This document shows, piece after piece, positions 1 through 9,810 of a stretch of 23,321 nt of DNA. Where the stretch lies: assembly GCA_003614735.1 (NCBI GenBank), contig KZ992657.1, positions 1-23,321 of the forward strand, given 5' to 3'. The DNA is from Thamnocephalis sphaerospora (Eukaryota > Zoopagomycota > Zoopagomycetes > Zoopagales > Sigmoideomycetaceae). The position numbers and the translations under genes are program-made. The stretch's first letter is position 1. Every line of letters starts with the position of its first letter. A model generated the notes under the pieces. The model saw only the letters and a list, made by a program, of their open reading frames with translations. It was not told the DNA's origin and did no database searches.

Positions 1-13
1 TGCTCACGTCACC

Positions 14-1420
14 ATGAACAGAGTGCCCGCCGAGATTGTCTACCGTATAGTCTACCTATCTGACGACGAAGCTGCGTTGGTTGCGCTGGCTACTACGTCA
101 CGCTGGCTGTATGCCTGTGTGGCAGCACAACGCAAGCTATGGCGTTTACGCTTTGAGCGCGACTTTCCTAAGGAGGATGAGAATGAGCTGCGCTGGCTGA
201 GACTATATGCACGGACTCATCTGGCTCACCTGTTGTCTGCAGAAGAGCAACAGGAGACGCTTCTTCCGACGGACGAGCTGCTTGACTGGTTTCGCGCCTA
301 CTGCAGTCGATGTGCGACCGAGTACCGCTGGCGTCGTGGACTACACACAGCGCACCAGTTTAAGCAGGCCACCGATATGTGTGTCGGCGGCATACGTCTG
401 CAAAGCATTATTAACACCAGTCGTGCGGCACGAGGCATACGTGTCATATCGCAGCGAGCCCTGGCACCGCAACAGCGGCCAGTATGGATCGCCGAACAGC
501 CATGCTGGGATGGCGTAGATACGGATGGTATGCTCGTCACAGACTACCGATATTCCGACGAGTATCTGATCATCGCTATTGAACCGCCCAGCATGTCTGT
601 TGGATCTACCAATGCCACTTTGTATTCCTGGCATTTGAACGCGCTCCATCTACCGCCACGCCTCATCATGAGCAATTTTATGGGCACCATTAGCCTGTAC
701 AAGAACTGGCTGGTAATCCGTAAGCATTTCATGAACGACAGTATCCCAAGTATTACACTTATGTTCGACCTTGCCAAGCACACAGCTCGTCCTGGAATAC
801 TGGAAGGCGGTGCGAACCATATTCATATACAGAAAGCCACCGAGGATAGCGTTTGTCTTTTGTGGAGAGACAAGATCAAGGCGGAAATAAGTCATGCGAC
901 GATATCATGGCGACTTTGGGACTTTACGCCAGATCGCGCGCCTCCAGCGCAGTGTCCGACAGTCTGCGAGACGCAATTCTATGCTGCTGATGCTTATTTG
1001 GAGACATGCCGCATTGACGATAGCAGATTCGTCATATTTAACAGCGCTTCCAAGAGCTATTCTGTGGATACTATGCCACCCACCATAGCGCTGATGGAAA
1101 TTACGGAGGCAAATACGGGCGCGACTATGAAGGAAAAGTGGTCAATCACGCTGAATCTGGTTGATATAGAGCCGATCGTATCACGGGACATGCTTCTTGT
1201 AACATTGTCTCACAAGGGCCATAAGTTGCTGAACCTGAGCGACGGATCTCTAGTTCACGACATATCGATTGCAGCACTGTCTTGCTGGTCGGAGTCTGGT
1301 CTTTACCCGCTGCGAAGCCGGTGGGCAAGCATGGATGAAGATAAAACACTGGAGCAACCAAGAAGTTCTTCTGAATTTGCTCCAGCCAGGTTTACGGTTT
1401 GGTCGAGGTTACAGTCGTAA
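14..1420 (+). CDS. F-box protein with a long C-terminal region
   Basis: Single-exon gene of 468 residues. Residues about 4-50 form an F-box: the start VPAEIVYRIV, a hydrophobic middle with TTSRWLYACV, and the closing LWRLRFERDF. F-box proteins normally bind Skp1 and bring substrates to an SCF ubiquitin ligase through their C-terminal part. The C-terminal ~320 residues are rich in alternating hydrophobic strands (for example YLIIAIEPP and NWLVIRKHF), which would suit a beta-propeller-like substrate domain, but no WD or Kelch signature is clear. Only 13 bases precede the ATG and they are open in frame, so a few more N-terminal residues cannot be excluded; the F-box begins almost at once, as is common in fungi. 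An AATAAA lies 76 nt past the stop. The F-box is a fair call; the substrate is unknown. Confidence 0.8.
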   Translation: MNRVPAEIVYRIVYLSDDEAALVALATTSRWLYACVAAQRKLWRLRFERDFPKEDENELRWLRLYARTHLAHLLSAEEQQETLLPTDELLDWFRAYCSRCATEYRWRRGLHTAHQFKQATDMCVGGIRLQSIINTSRAARGIRVISQRALAPQQRPVWIAEQPCWDGVDTDGMLVTDYRYSDEYLIIAIEPPSMSVGSTNATLYSWHLNALHLPPRLIMSNFMGTISLYKNWLVIRKHFMNDSIPSITLMFDLAKHTARPGILEGGANHIHIQKATEDSVCLLWRDKIKAEISHATISWRLWDFTPDRAPPAQCPTVCETQFYAADAYLETCRIDDSRFVIFNSASKSYSVDTMPPTIALMEITEANTGATMKEKWSITLNLVDIEPIVSRDMLLVTLSHKGHKLLNLSDGSLVHDISIAALSCWSESGLYPLRSRWASMDEDKTLEQPRSSSEFAPARFTVWSRLQS

Positions 1421-1799
1421 AATGACGCGGTCGCCGAGATGACTCGAGTGGTGGGTTAAGCCCTGACATGCACGGGATAGGTGGCTGGCGCTCGGAATAA
1501 AATGCAATGCGCGAAAGATTACGTGCATCGTCACGCAAGATCGTACAAAGCCAAAGATTGGCTGTAACCTTTAAAAAGAACAGTCGACATGGCGGTTTCA
1601 CCTGACGTCTGCATGAAGATGTAAAGCCGAGCTATCTCGTTCTTACATTGTGTTGCTTGATAGCGCGGCTCATGCGAACGAATAAACGCGCAAAACGCAG
1701 CGTTTGCCAATCATCGGTCTACGCTGGTCCAAGTAGGCAGCTAATGCACAGTGCGGCTAGCAATACTTTATAGCGCCAAAATGATACATTCATACACGG
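1421..1799. other. Convergent intergenic spacer
   Basis: 379 nt between two genes that end facing each other. Apart from the AATAAA near its left end I see no gene, repeat or RNA element. Confidence 0.7.
1496..1501 (+). terminator. Putative polyadenylation signal of the first F-box gene
   Basis: AATAAA on the + strand, 76 nt downstream of the stop codon at 1420, in the tail-to-tail spacer with the next gene. Position and sequence fit a 3' end signal; there is no transcript evidence. Confidence 0.45.
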
Positions 1800-2446
1800 T
1801 TACCACGGCACTGCAAGCAACATCAGCAGGCCTATCAGCGCGCCAAACATGGCACCGTCGTTGTATTTTGAGCTAAACGCATTGCCGGCCGATGGGAACT
1901 TGGTCTCGTTGGTAAACGCGTACAGGATGTTGACGACGGCCACTTCTTTGCCACCCGTATTATCCACGAGAATGCAGGGATTTTCCGTGACGGAGAAGAT
2001 GGGGACAGGCGCTTCAGCACCAATGTCGCAGGTAGTGTTGCGAAGGTTTTTGTTGCCAACGCATGAGGCATTCATGGCATAGCGATAGCTGATTCGCGCG
2101 CCGTCTGTCTGGTTCTTCAATGATTCCTGCCGCGCCTTCCTGAGCGTCTCCTCTTCGACAACAAAAAATCCTAGTAGCTTGCCCTTTGTCACGTTACCCG
2201 TGTACGTGACATACTTGTACGGGGCATCTGCGCACACGCCATTGATTTCGCCCATTTGCAAAGTTATGGTGGCGTTCATGGCTGCCACTTGTTGCTACAT
2301 GACGCCGCGTTAGCCATGCTGGCAGCTATTCATGCGCCACTTTCCAGCTCTCTCTCTCTCTCTCTATGTGCATGTTTTCTAGGCATACGTACGCAGATAG
2401 TCCACAGGCCCAGGATCAGAATCGCCAATAGAGCCGAGATATGCAT
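1800..2446 (-). CDS. Secreted, probably GPI-anchored small glycoprotein (unknown function)
   Basis: Two exons on the minus strand: 2446-2393 and 2294-1800, joined across a 98-nt intron (GTACGT donor, CTAAC branch-like site, GTAG acceptor); 182 residues. The first exon is almost exactly a signal peptide (MHISALLAILILGLWTIC), and without it the second exon would begin with no leader. The mature part has six N-glycosylation sequons (NAT, NVT, NQT, NAS, NTT, NET), several cysteines, and a C-terminal hydrophobic tail (MFGALIGLLMLLAVPW) preceded by small/polar residues, the pattern of a GPI-attachment signal or a single membrane anchor. I do not recognise a family. The first intron holds a (TC)n tract. 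A cell-surface role is inferred from the targeting signals only. Confidence 0.75.
2349..2366. repeat. (TC)n microsatellite
   Basis: Uninterrupted CT/TC dinucleotide run lying inside the intron of the secreted-protein gene. On the coding (minus) strand it reads as a GA run. Confidence 0.85.
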
Positions 2447-2772
2447 ATTGGTGGGGTGTATGCAATGATTGAATGCCGTGAGGATGAGAAATGCACAAGA
2501 GAACGAGTGAATGCGTCTGCGGCGAAATGCAAGCTGAGCGCGAAATGCTAGAGTGGACGGGATGAAGAGAATGCCGAGCGAAAGAAAGGCTTTTGGAAAA
2601 GCGGCCACCATGCCAGCTGGGATATCTACAGCTTTGTGTGTAACGCTGACGCACTGGCAGGCTTTGCGCCGTGGTGGAGTATATATTTACGCGCTCACAT
2701 GCCTCTCTCATTGTTCAACAGGTCATGAATAGACAGATCGTCGCACATTTACTATCAATATACAGCGCAATT
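2447..2772. promoter_or_regulatory. Promoter region of the secreted-protein gene
   Basis: 326 nt between the ERG28 stop and the start of the secreted-protein gene, both on the minus strand. The minus strand carries TAAATATATA at 2680-2689, the best TATA-like element, though 234 nt from the ATG. No gene is visible in this stretch. Confidence 0.4.
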
Positions 2773-3371
2773 TTAGCCAAGATAGTTGGCGCGTTGCAGT
2801 GTCATCCAGAGCAGCGATTTAGCTGCAAACGAGAGCGGAAAAGTGTGAGTCGGCTGCTGTGCTCTTGGCTGTATTCGCACACTTACTGGCCACCACATAC
2901 GGCGCCGCCGCCGGACCACGAAGCGTTGCCGAGCCAAAGACAAACACCTCGCTGACGTAGTGTCCGAGCGCAATCACATAGCTCCACCACGCCAGATCGT
3001 AGATTCTAGCGACAGACCGTGTAAGCGACGCGCTCACCACACTTTTGTTCGTACCCACCACGCTCTACTTACGGTCCATTGGTGATGTGGTAGGCAGCAT
3101 AGAGGCGGATAAACGCCGAAGCGGTTGTCCAGGCGGCGAAAAAGCGCGAGGCCAGCTCCGTCACTGATCGCTAGCCATTTTAGCATACAAGCACGTTGCC
3201 GCCTTGACCGCACCCAGTCTTACCCTCGGTCGGCTTGCCGTTGTAGACGCGTGCCGACACCTTGCGGCCCGACAGGAAGCACTGGAGAGAATTGCCAAAC
3301 GACGTCACCGACACCAGCAGCATCCAGGCGGGCAGCCAGCCATGCTGCAGCGATGGTAGATAGGCAAACAT
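2773..3371 (-). CDS. ERG28: Ergosterol biosynthesis scaffold protein Erg28
   Basis: Four exons: 3371-3224, 3163-3073, 3005-2887, 2822-2773; 135 residues, all junctions in phase. Erg28 is a small ER membrane protein that tethers the C-4 demethylation enzymes (Erg25, Erg26, Erg27) and other sterol enzymes. The family hallmarks are present in order: the first membrane segment LPAWMLLVSVTSFGNSLQ, the stretch SRFFAAWTTASAFIRLYAAY, then IYDLAWWSYVIALGHYVSE, and the C-terminal SLLWMTLQRANYLG. The start at 3371 was chosen because known Erg28 proteins begin just before the first membrane segment; an in-frame ATG at 3548 would add 59 residues without family similarity. It is transcribed away from the SREBP gene, and Erg28 belongs to the pathway that SREBPs control in other organisms. 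Confidence 0.95.
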
Positions 3372-4089
3372 GTTGACAAAAGGGCTTAGAGCGGGAGCAA
3401 GGGCGAATGGAGGAATGAGCACGGGCGCGGACGGCGGTTGCTCGCGGTCCCACTCCGCAGACTTTAGCATGCGATCGATGATATGGCTACAGGCATCGGC
3501 TTCCGGATGTGGCGTGAGGGACATCGAACCACCCCGCCTCTCCGCCAATCAGCATCAGGGCGCTACAGAGACAGTCGTGCACCCCAACCACGACGCCACA
3601 TGTATGCGCGCAGACAGCTAAACGTGTCGCCCGTGCTTGCGCCATATCGGCCAACAGGCGGGTGTTTCCTTTCTTTTTACACCGCAAACTTGAATACGCT
3701 GTCACCTTTCTTCAAGGACTACTGTGTTGGTTGGGCGTCTGGCTGTACGCGCACGTTGCGCCTCCGACATTGGCCGCCTCCGAGCTCCGCTCACTGGACA
3801 GCACTCTTTCACATTGCCCTTCCTCTATTTGCCGCCCACGACACGCCATGACCTCAGCCGATCGGCCGTCTCAGTCAGGTGAGTCTTGCGGCGTCGCACC
3901 GGCAGCCTGCCTTTCCCGGGCACCTCACGCCAGATGGCGGCCAGCGAGCGGCTATATAGAGGGCAATTTGCTCACGCTGCCTCCTGTGCGCTGTTCATTC
4001 GACCCGGTCTATGCGGTGGCGGTGGTGGTGGCTCGCGCGACGCCTTGTTACTACGCTTTGTCCCTCTACCCAACACGCTCGCGACATCC
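3372..4089. promoter_or_regulatory. Shared upstream region of ERG28 and the SREBP gene
   Basis: 718 nt between two divergently read genes. It holds a CCAAT box (within CCGCCAATCAG, about 3542-3552), a TATA box for the + gene, and two weak matches to the sterol regulatory element TCACCCCAC: GCACCCCAA at about 3580 and TCACGCCAG at about 3925 (each about 7 of 9). Such degenerate matches are expected by chance, so they are only suggestive. Open frames run through the region but look like chance. Confidence 0.5.
3953..3959 (+). promoter_or_regulatory. TATA box of the SREBP gene
   Basis: TATATAG within GGCTATATAGAGGG, about 130 nt upstream of the ATG at 4090. It lies inside an open frame that would start at 3886, which argues that the frame upstream of 4090 is leader and not coding. 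Confidence 0.5.
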
Positions 4090-7000
4090 ATGGCAAATCC
4101 GTCGCCGCCTGCTTCTCCGGCACGTCACGACGTGGCGAACCACGGTGCCAAACCAGATGCGCCATCGGCGCCATCGGCGCAGCCAGCAACCGACGCTCCG
4201 CTCTACGGCGCGTCTGCCACAAACGCCACGTTTCTCACCGAACTCACCAACTTGGACTGGACAGGCCAGAGCTGGTCGACACAGGAGGAGCTCAATCGGA
4301 TCTTGTATAGCTGCTCGGGCGACCATGCGAGCGGATTTTTGGATCCCATGTTTGCCGCGACGCACCTCACTGCAGACCCTATAGCTGCGCTGGAGCCATC
4401 GGCCGAGCTGCATGCAGCTTTGGCGGTGCCCGCTGTGGCATCGCCCTCAGCCAGTACGCTTCTGGAGCAGTATCCGCCGTCGCCGTCCGCATCGGGTGTG
4501 GAGAGCGATACCGCCAGCCGTGCACCGTCGACCGCGTCGCCTTCGCCTCACCTGCTCTCCAGCCAGTTTAGCGCGGATCCCTCGCTGCTGGCACGCTTTG
4601 CATCGGAGGTGACCTCGACGTCGCCAAAGCCAAATGAAGCAGTTCCGCGGCGCAAACGCACGCGCGACGAGTCGGGCATGTTGTCTGCTGCTGCCGATGC
4701 TATGGCAGACCGTATGACGGCGGTCAAAGAGACCAAGCCCGGCAAGAAGCGTGCAGCGCCCGACGCCAAGGTAGCGATGGGCCGCCAGCGCCCACCAGCA
4801 GGAAAGCTAGACTTGGCCGCATCGTCGCCTCTGGCGCTGCCAAGACCAGGCCTTGGCGAGGTCAACTATGCGGGACCGCTCATTACGCCCACCTCGATGC
4901 CTACTGCGCCCCTGCTCACGCTGAGCCCGAGTCCGCCGACGGTTCATCCTATTACCACGGTGGCCTCACCGCCATCGCCTGTGAATGCGGCCGCAGCGGC
5001 CGCAGCAGCGGCCAACCAGCTCATCTCAGCCGGACTTTCGCCTGCTTTTGCGCAGTTTGTCGTCTCGGGCGTGCCGACCAACGAATATGCAAACAGCCCG
5101 GCTGTCTGGGCTGCGGCGGCGGCTGCGGCGGCTGCAGCTGCACTGATGCCTTCCGTGTCCCTGCAGATGCACTCGCCCACCTCGCTGGAAAGCTCGCCAG
5201 CCGCACCAGCTGAGACGGCACCACTACCGCCGCCCACGCTGGCGGCACACAATGGCCATCCGTCCACGTTGCACGCACCTACATCAGCTCCCATGGCCAT
5301 TGCCTCGGCCTCGCTGGCCAACAAGCCAGCACCTCTAGACTCGACAGGCGCGCCCAAGATGGCCATTACACGGCTGCCACGTGCGACGGCACCGCCACCG
5401 CCGCCACCTGTGCCGACTCCTGCTCCGCCCGTAAGCCCCAGCGCACGCCAGCGCAAGAAGAGTGCTCATAACGCCATCGAACGCCGCTACCGCACCAATC
5501 TAAACGATCGCATTGCCGAGCTGCGCGCCGTGGTCCCGGCCCTGTGCCAGATCCGCCCCGAAGATGCGACCACCGCCGCACGCAAGAGCAGCCAGGACGG
5601 CGGCCTCGACGAAGACGACCACGACTGTCTGGTGGACGGCGTACCGGCTGCCACACGGCTCAACAAGGCTACCATTCTGCGCAAGGCCACCGAGTACATT
5701 GTGCATCTGCGCCGGCACAATCAGGCGCAGCGCAACGAGAATAACGTGCTGCGCGCTCTGTTGGCTCGGACGCCCGAAGGTGCTACTCAGCTGGCCGAGT
5801 GGGATGCGGCACACGCGCCAACCGATCCAAATGCCGTCGGCGCACTGCAAAGTACTGGCGAGCTGGCCACGTCCGCCATGGAGCACACCACCAGCGTCGA
5901 AAGCATGTTGGATGATTCGTCCAGTTCAGAGACGACCGCCTCGAGATCGGCGTCTCGCACGTTGCTGGCGGTCTTTGCCGGCGTGTGCCTAGTCTACTCG
6001 CCTGCCGCCTCGCTCAACGACGACACATCCACTGCAGCACACGGCGATGGCGGGCATGTGTTTGCTTCCCTGTCGGCGCTGCCCGCCATTGGACCGCTGT
6101 TTGGCCAACTGGGCAGCGCTGCTCCTCACGCGGCATTTAGGTAAGTAATTGTGCTACTGAGCGTACCACGATACCTGTAATATCTTTACTCTTTGCTTAC
6201 CACCATTGCCGCTGCCGTTCTACCAGTTGGATGTTGCGCATTCTTGGTATGCTGGTATTTGCCTGGCTTCTCGGTGTGCCGGACCTTTTGTTTCGCCGCA
6301 CCCCACGCTCTGTACCGCCTACTTCCAGCAAGAAGACGCATTTGCGCAGCAGCTCGACGACAGCGTCGCGTACCGAGTGTGTCACGCGACTACTTGCCGA
6401 CCTGCAGCAACGCTCTATTGTATCGCTTACGCTTGGCTGTGCCTATGAACTGGCGGTGCTGGCACTGCGTTTTACCACGGGCGTGGTCTGGTTGCCTTTG
6501 GTGCCAGCAGCAGCACAAGGTTTGTCTGCAGTGGCAGCGAGCGAAGCAGAAGTGATGGCGCTACGCCTAGCCTGCGAGCAAAGCTTGGTGGGCGCAGGCA
6601 AGGTGGGCCATTTCAGCCCGCTGGCAACCTTTTACGCCGCCTTCCGTCTGGCCAACATTACCGAATTGCCTCGCGATGTGCCTGGATTTGGCAAGCATCT
6701 GCGCGATCCAAACAACGCGGTGGCCATTGCCATTGCCCTGCAGACACAGTTGCCGACGCGTGTGCTGGCCAACTGGGTGGCGGCCAACTACTGGCAGCGT
6801 GCGCAGCAGCTAGATGCCACAAGCGCCGATACGCTTTCGGCGACAGCCCGGGATCACGTTGCAGCGGATCAGCCAAGTCGTCAAGCTCTCTGGCTGCTGC
6901 ACGATCCTACGACGGCCGTCTTTTTGCAGCAGGGTAGCTGGCTGAACATGTCGCTGTCGGCTCTGGCCAGCCCAGTCGATGGCGTTGGCCGTGTGACGCC

Positions 7001-8168
7001 AGCCAATTCGGACGACTCGGACGACGGCGGCAGCAGCAGTGCAGAGGCAAGCGAGCAAGCACCGTGTGCACCGCGTACGCCAACGTCCAGCGTTGCGCTG
7101 GCCCATCTGGAACTACCCTGTCTTGTGGCTCGTCTGGTTCAGCTGTACGAGTATCTGCTCAGTGGTCGGCTGTCCGCAGCCGAAGGTGCGCTTCCATTCC
7201 TCGGCGTGCTATCTCGGCTGGATCGCTATGCCGCGATGGACACCAAGCACGGCATCGGCCGGACCATGGCGCGTGCCCGCTGGTATGCTATGTGTGGCGC
7301 TGCACTGGCCGCGCACCAGCACGCGCAGTCGACGGCCTTTGACATTTGCGTGGCTGGCCTAGCTCGCCTGCCAGGGCCCGAGGCAGAGACACATGCTGAC
7401 CGCGTTGCCTTTTCGCGTGTATGGCTTGCCCTGTGCGCCACCATGGCCCTATCACGCCATCGTGCTGCTGTGGCCAGTCAACTGGTGGCATCCGCTACAA
7501 AGCTAGCCGAAACAGCGTCAAGCAGCGCAAATGCTAGCCTGGAGGAGGATGCAGCGGATTGTCTTGTCAGCCGGATAGCTGCCATTGCCGACTTTATGGC
7601 GAATGAGCTGCTGGCCAGTGCGCGTGTGGCACTGTATCGACGTGCAACAACAACTGACAATGCGATGGCACCGCTGGAGCAGCGTGTGTTGCGCACGGCA
7701 CGTCGCCATGCTCTCACTGCTTTGGCAGCACTACGTCGCCAATGCCCATCGGTTGCTTCACCAGCCGATGCAGCCGTACGCATTGCTCGGTACCAGACGG
7801 TCACTCGCTCGCTGGTGGGTGAAGGTCACCCGGAAGCCATGCTGCTTGCAACACAGTCTACACTGACTATGCCAAGTACAACTGCCACCACCAGCAGCAC
7901 CGCCACCACCACCACCACCACTGCTACTGCTGCTGCTGCTGCTGCTGCTGCTGTTCGTCCTTTGACCTACACTGCATCGCGTAGAACGGCCATGGCGCGC
8001 GCAGCACCACGCTCAACCGATGCCAGCGTCAAGGACCGCCCATTTACGCATGTCGCTGCCGACAGCATCCGCCAGCAGCTGCCCAACACGCCGATTGCCG
8101 CTGCCATGCGTCACGTACCGCGTGGACATGCCTGGTGCCGAGATGTGAGCGGTGCTCGCGTTAACTAG
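4090..8168 (+). CDS. Full-length SREBP: membrane-bound bHLH sterol regulator
   Basis: Two exons, 4090-6140 and 6227-8168 (86-nt intron, GTAAGT...CCAG), giving 1330 residues. SREBPs sit in the ER or Golgi as a hairpin and release an N-terminal bHLH factor when sterol or oxygen falls. The bHLH spans about 458-560 with the basic region HNAIERRYRTNLNDR; the tyrosine (Y467) in place of the usual arginine is the SREBP signature. The helix-helix loop is long (about 40 residues) and acidic. Helix 2 begins NKATILRKATEYIVHL. The first membrane segment is SRTLLAVFAGVCLVYSP (about 622-638) and the second MLRILGMLVFAWLLGV (about 686-701), separated by a ~45-residue lumenal loop. The ~620-residue C-terminal part is the likely regulatory domain. 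Poly-Ala runs lie near 4987 and 5110, and a Thr/Ala tract near 7870-7950. The start follows the TATA box; an ATG at 3886 would add 68 unsupported residues. Confidence 0.94.
7885..7953. repeat. Trinucleotide (ACC)n/(GCT)n tract in SREBP coding sequence
   Basis: Runs of ACC/ACT followed by GCT codons give a Thr-rich stretch followed by eight or nine alanines near the SREBP C-terminus. Likely disordered and length-variable. Confidence 0.7.
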
Positions 8169-8276
8169 GCTACACTTTGTGCTTTGTTCTTTTTGTACCC
8201 TTTTTGGTCTATGCCTATTCCGTGCCGCATGCCCCTCGTCAACACGCGCGCCTTAATCGCCAGCATGATGAAACCT

Positions 8277-8282
8277 TTTATT
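8277..8282 (-). terminator. Putative polyadenylation signal of CHCHD5
   Basis: AATAAA on the minus strand, 22 nt past the CHCHD5 stop, in the 136-nt tail-to-tail spacer with SREBP. Confidence 0.45.
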
Positions 8283-8304
8283 TCGTGCCAGCAGCTAGCA
8301 TGCT

Positions 8305-8747
8305 TTATGGCGCCGATGGCGTGGTCGTGGCAGGGGTGGTGGCATCGGGCGTGGAAGCATTGCCTGGCCGCCGGCCTGCTGCGCGCTCCGTGCATGTATG
8401 CAGTGCCCGCAGCGCATCCATGCACTGCTCTGGATCCGTGGTGTTTTGGCTCACACACGTGTCGTAGGCAGCGATAGCCTCGGCGCACGCTTCTTTGACA
8501 CGACGCAGCGAGGCCACGCTGCGATAAAAGGCGCACAGGTCAGCATCGGCATAAACTCGCCTGTATACCGACATACGGGCATACAGGCGCTCGCGTTGGC
8601 TCACTTGTTTTCGGCGCACAGCGTCAGTCCTTTGCGCTGTTTCTCGCACTTTTCATTCCAATCTAACGGATTGCGCTCGACGCATTCGCTGTATGCGGCC
8701 AGCTGCTCTGAGCAGTGCTTGACCACCTCGGTCAGCGTGGCGTCCAT
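8305..8747 (-). CDS. CHCHD5: Twin-CX9C mitochondrial intermembrane-space protein, CHCHD5/Mix14 type
   Basis: Two exons, 8747-8605 and 8518-8305, across an 86-nt intron (GTGAGC...CGCAG); 118 residues. It carries four exact CX9C motifs: CSEQLAAYSEC, CEKQRKGLTLC, CAEAIAAYDTC and CMDALRALHTC. Two twin-CX9C units in one ~110-residue chain is the layout of animal CHCHD5 and yeast Mix14 (formerly Mic14), which are imported and oxidised by the Mia40/Erv1 relay. The intron falls between the two CHCH units. The C-terminal tail is Thr/Pro-rich and low in complexity. The exact role of this family is not settled. It is read away from the COX4 gene, with 301 nt between the two starts, suggesting a shared promoter for two mitochondrial proteins. 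Confidence 0.93.
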
Positions 8748-9048
8748 GGTGGTAAAAGAAAAAGGCGACTCGGGTGGATCGACTTATTGGTCTCGCGTGC
8801 CTCCGGTGCATTCCGTAGGTCGAATTGAGATTGAGGCATGGTTGTCAACGTATCACTTGTTGTCGCCCATAGTAAACTACCACTGCCGCACGCACGCAGG
8901 CACGCACACAGCCCCTTTCACCGGCACGCTCCTTCCCGCTCTCCTCTCTCTCTCCCACCTGTTGCGTCTCTGCTCACCTGGTCTGATTGATCCTTGCACG
9001 CCCCACTTGCCACTGCGCCGCTGTCTGTTCTACTATTGCTCTGTCAAC
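8748..9048. promoter_or_regulatory. Divergent CHCHD5/COX4 promoter region
   Basis: 301 nt between two divergent starts. It contains a pyrimidine-rich CTCTCCTCTCTCTCTCCC stretch (about 8940-8957) ahead of COX4, which often takes the place of a TATA box in highly expressed fungal genes. No clear TATA box is seen. Confidence 0.55.
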
Positions 9049-9810
9049 ATGCTTCGCCGTCTGATCTCCACCTCTGCTCGTGCCGCGCGTGCTCCGGCCA
9101 CTCGCGCCGTTGCTGCCCGCTCTTTCTCCGTGGTTGCCGCGCGTCGTGGTGATGGTAAGTTGACCGGAGGCGCAGCAGGTTGGCCATGCGCCTGGGCATG
9201 GGCCGATGCAATGTCCGCCCGCACGCGTCCTGCCTTGTTCAGCGGCGGCCACTTTGGTGGCGAATCGAACGGTTAAAAGTGTGGCCAGCATAGTTGACAA
9301 CAATACTCTATGTCGACGGCAGACCACCGTCACCACCCGCGCCTTTATACGCTGTACTGTGCACTCACTCTCACCCGTTTGCCACGTGTGCGGCGTCACA
9401 GACCATCACTTTAAGCAGCCGGAGATTTACCAGGGTCCGGGTGCCCAGCCGGGTACCGTTCCCACCGATGTCGACCAGGCCACCGGTCTGGAGCGTCTGG
9501 AGCTGCTCGCCAAGCTGGAGGGTCGCGAGTTCTTTGACCTGAGCCCGCTCAAGATGGACCGCCTGGGCACCAAGCAGGATCCGATCATCATCACCTCGAC
9601 CTCGGGCGAGCGCCAGGTTGGCTGCACCGGTAAGCTGCCGCTTCGCGTGACGACACGGCTTTGCGTTGGCCTTTCGTTGCTAATGCGCACATTCCCTCTT
9701 TAGGCCACGGCATCGAGTCTCACGAGACCCTCTGGCTCAACGTGACCCACAAGCACGAGTTTGACCGCTGCCCCGAGTGCGGCTCGGTCTTCAAGCACGT
9801 CTACGCTTAA
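9049..9810 (+). CDS. COX4: Cytochrome c oxidase subunit Vb (yeast Cox4)
   Basis: Three exons: 9049-9154, 9402-9629, 9704-9810; 146 residues, phases consistent. It is a nuclear-encoded zinc-binding subunit of respiratory complex IV on the matrix side of the inner membrane. The first exon is a classic matrix presequence (MLRRLISTSARAARAP and further Arg/Ala/Ser residues with no acidic ones). The mature part has the family core GLERLELLAKLEGREFFD, then DPIIITS, and the zinc site made from the GCTG cysteine, a following histidine (HGIESH region) and the pair in DRCPECGSVFKH. The first intron is long for this window (247 nt); the second is 74 nt. Symbol given in yeast usage; the animal name is COX5B. 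Confidence 0.97.

Noticed and set aside
3886-4089. N-terminal extension of SREBP from an upstream ATG.
   Set aside because: It would place the TATA box at 3953 inside coding sequence and adds a Gly-run and low-complexity residues with no SREBP resemblance.
3662-4384. 240-codon + strand frame overlapping the SREBP start.
   Set aside because: It is the shifted reading frame of the SREBP leader and N-terminus, Arg/Pro/Ser-rich, with no recognisable motif. The SREBP frame continues into clear domains.
4944-5456. 170-codon minus-strand frame rich in Ala/Gly.
   Set aside because: Antisense of GC-rich, low-complexity SREBP coding sequence; typical shadow frame.
8398-9276. 292-codon + strand frame across CHCHD5 and the COX4 start.
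   Set aside because: It is antisense to the well-supported CHCHD5 exons; the COX4 exon 1 happens to lie in the same frame. The real COX4 start at 9049 gives a clean presequence.
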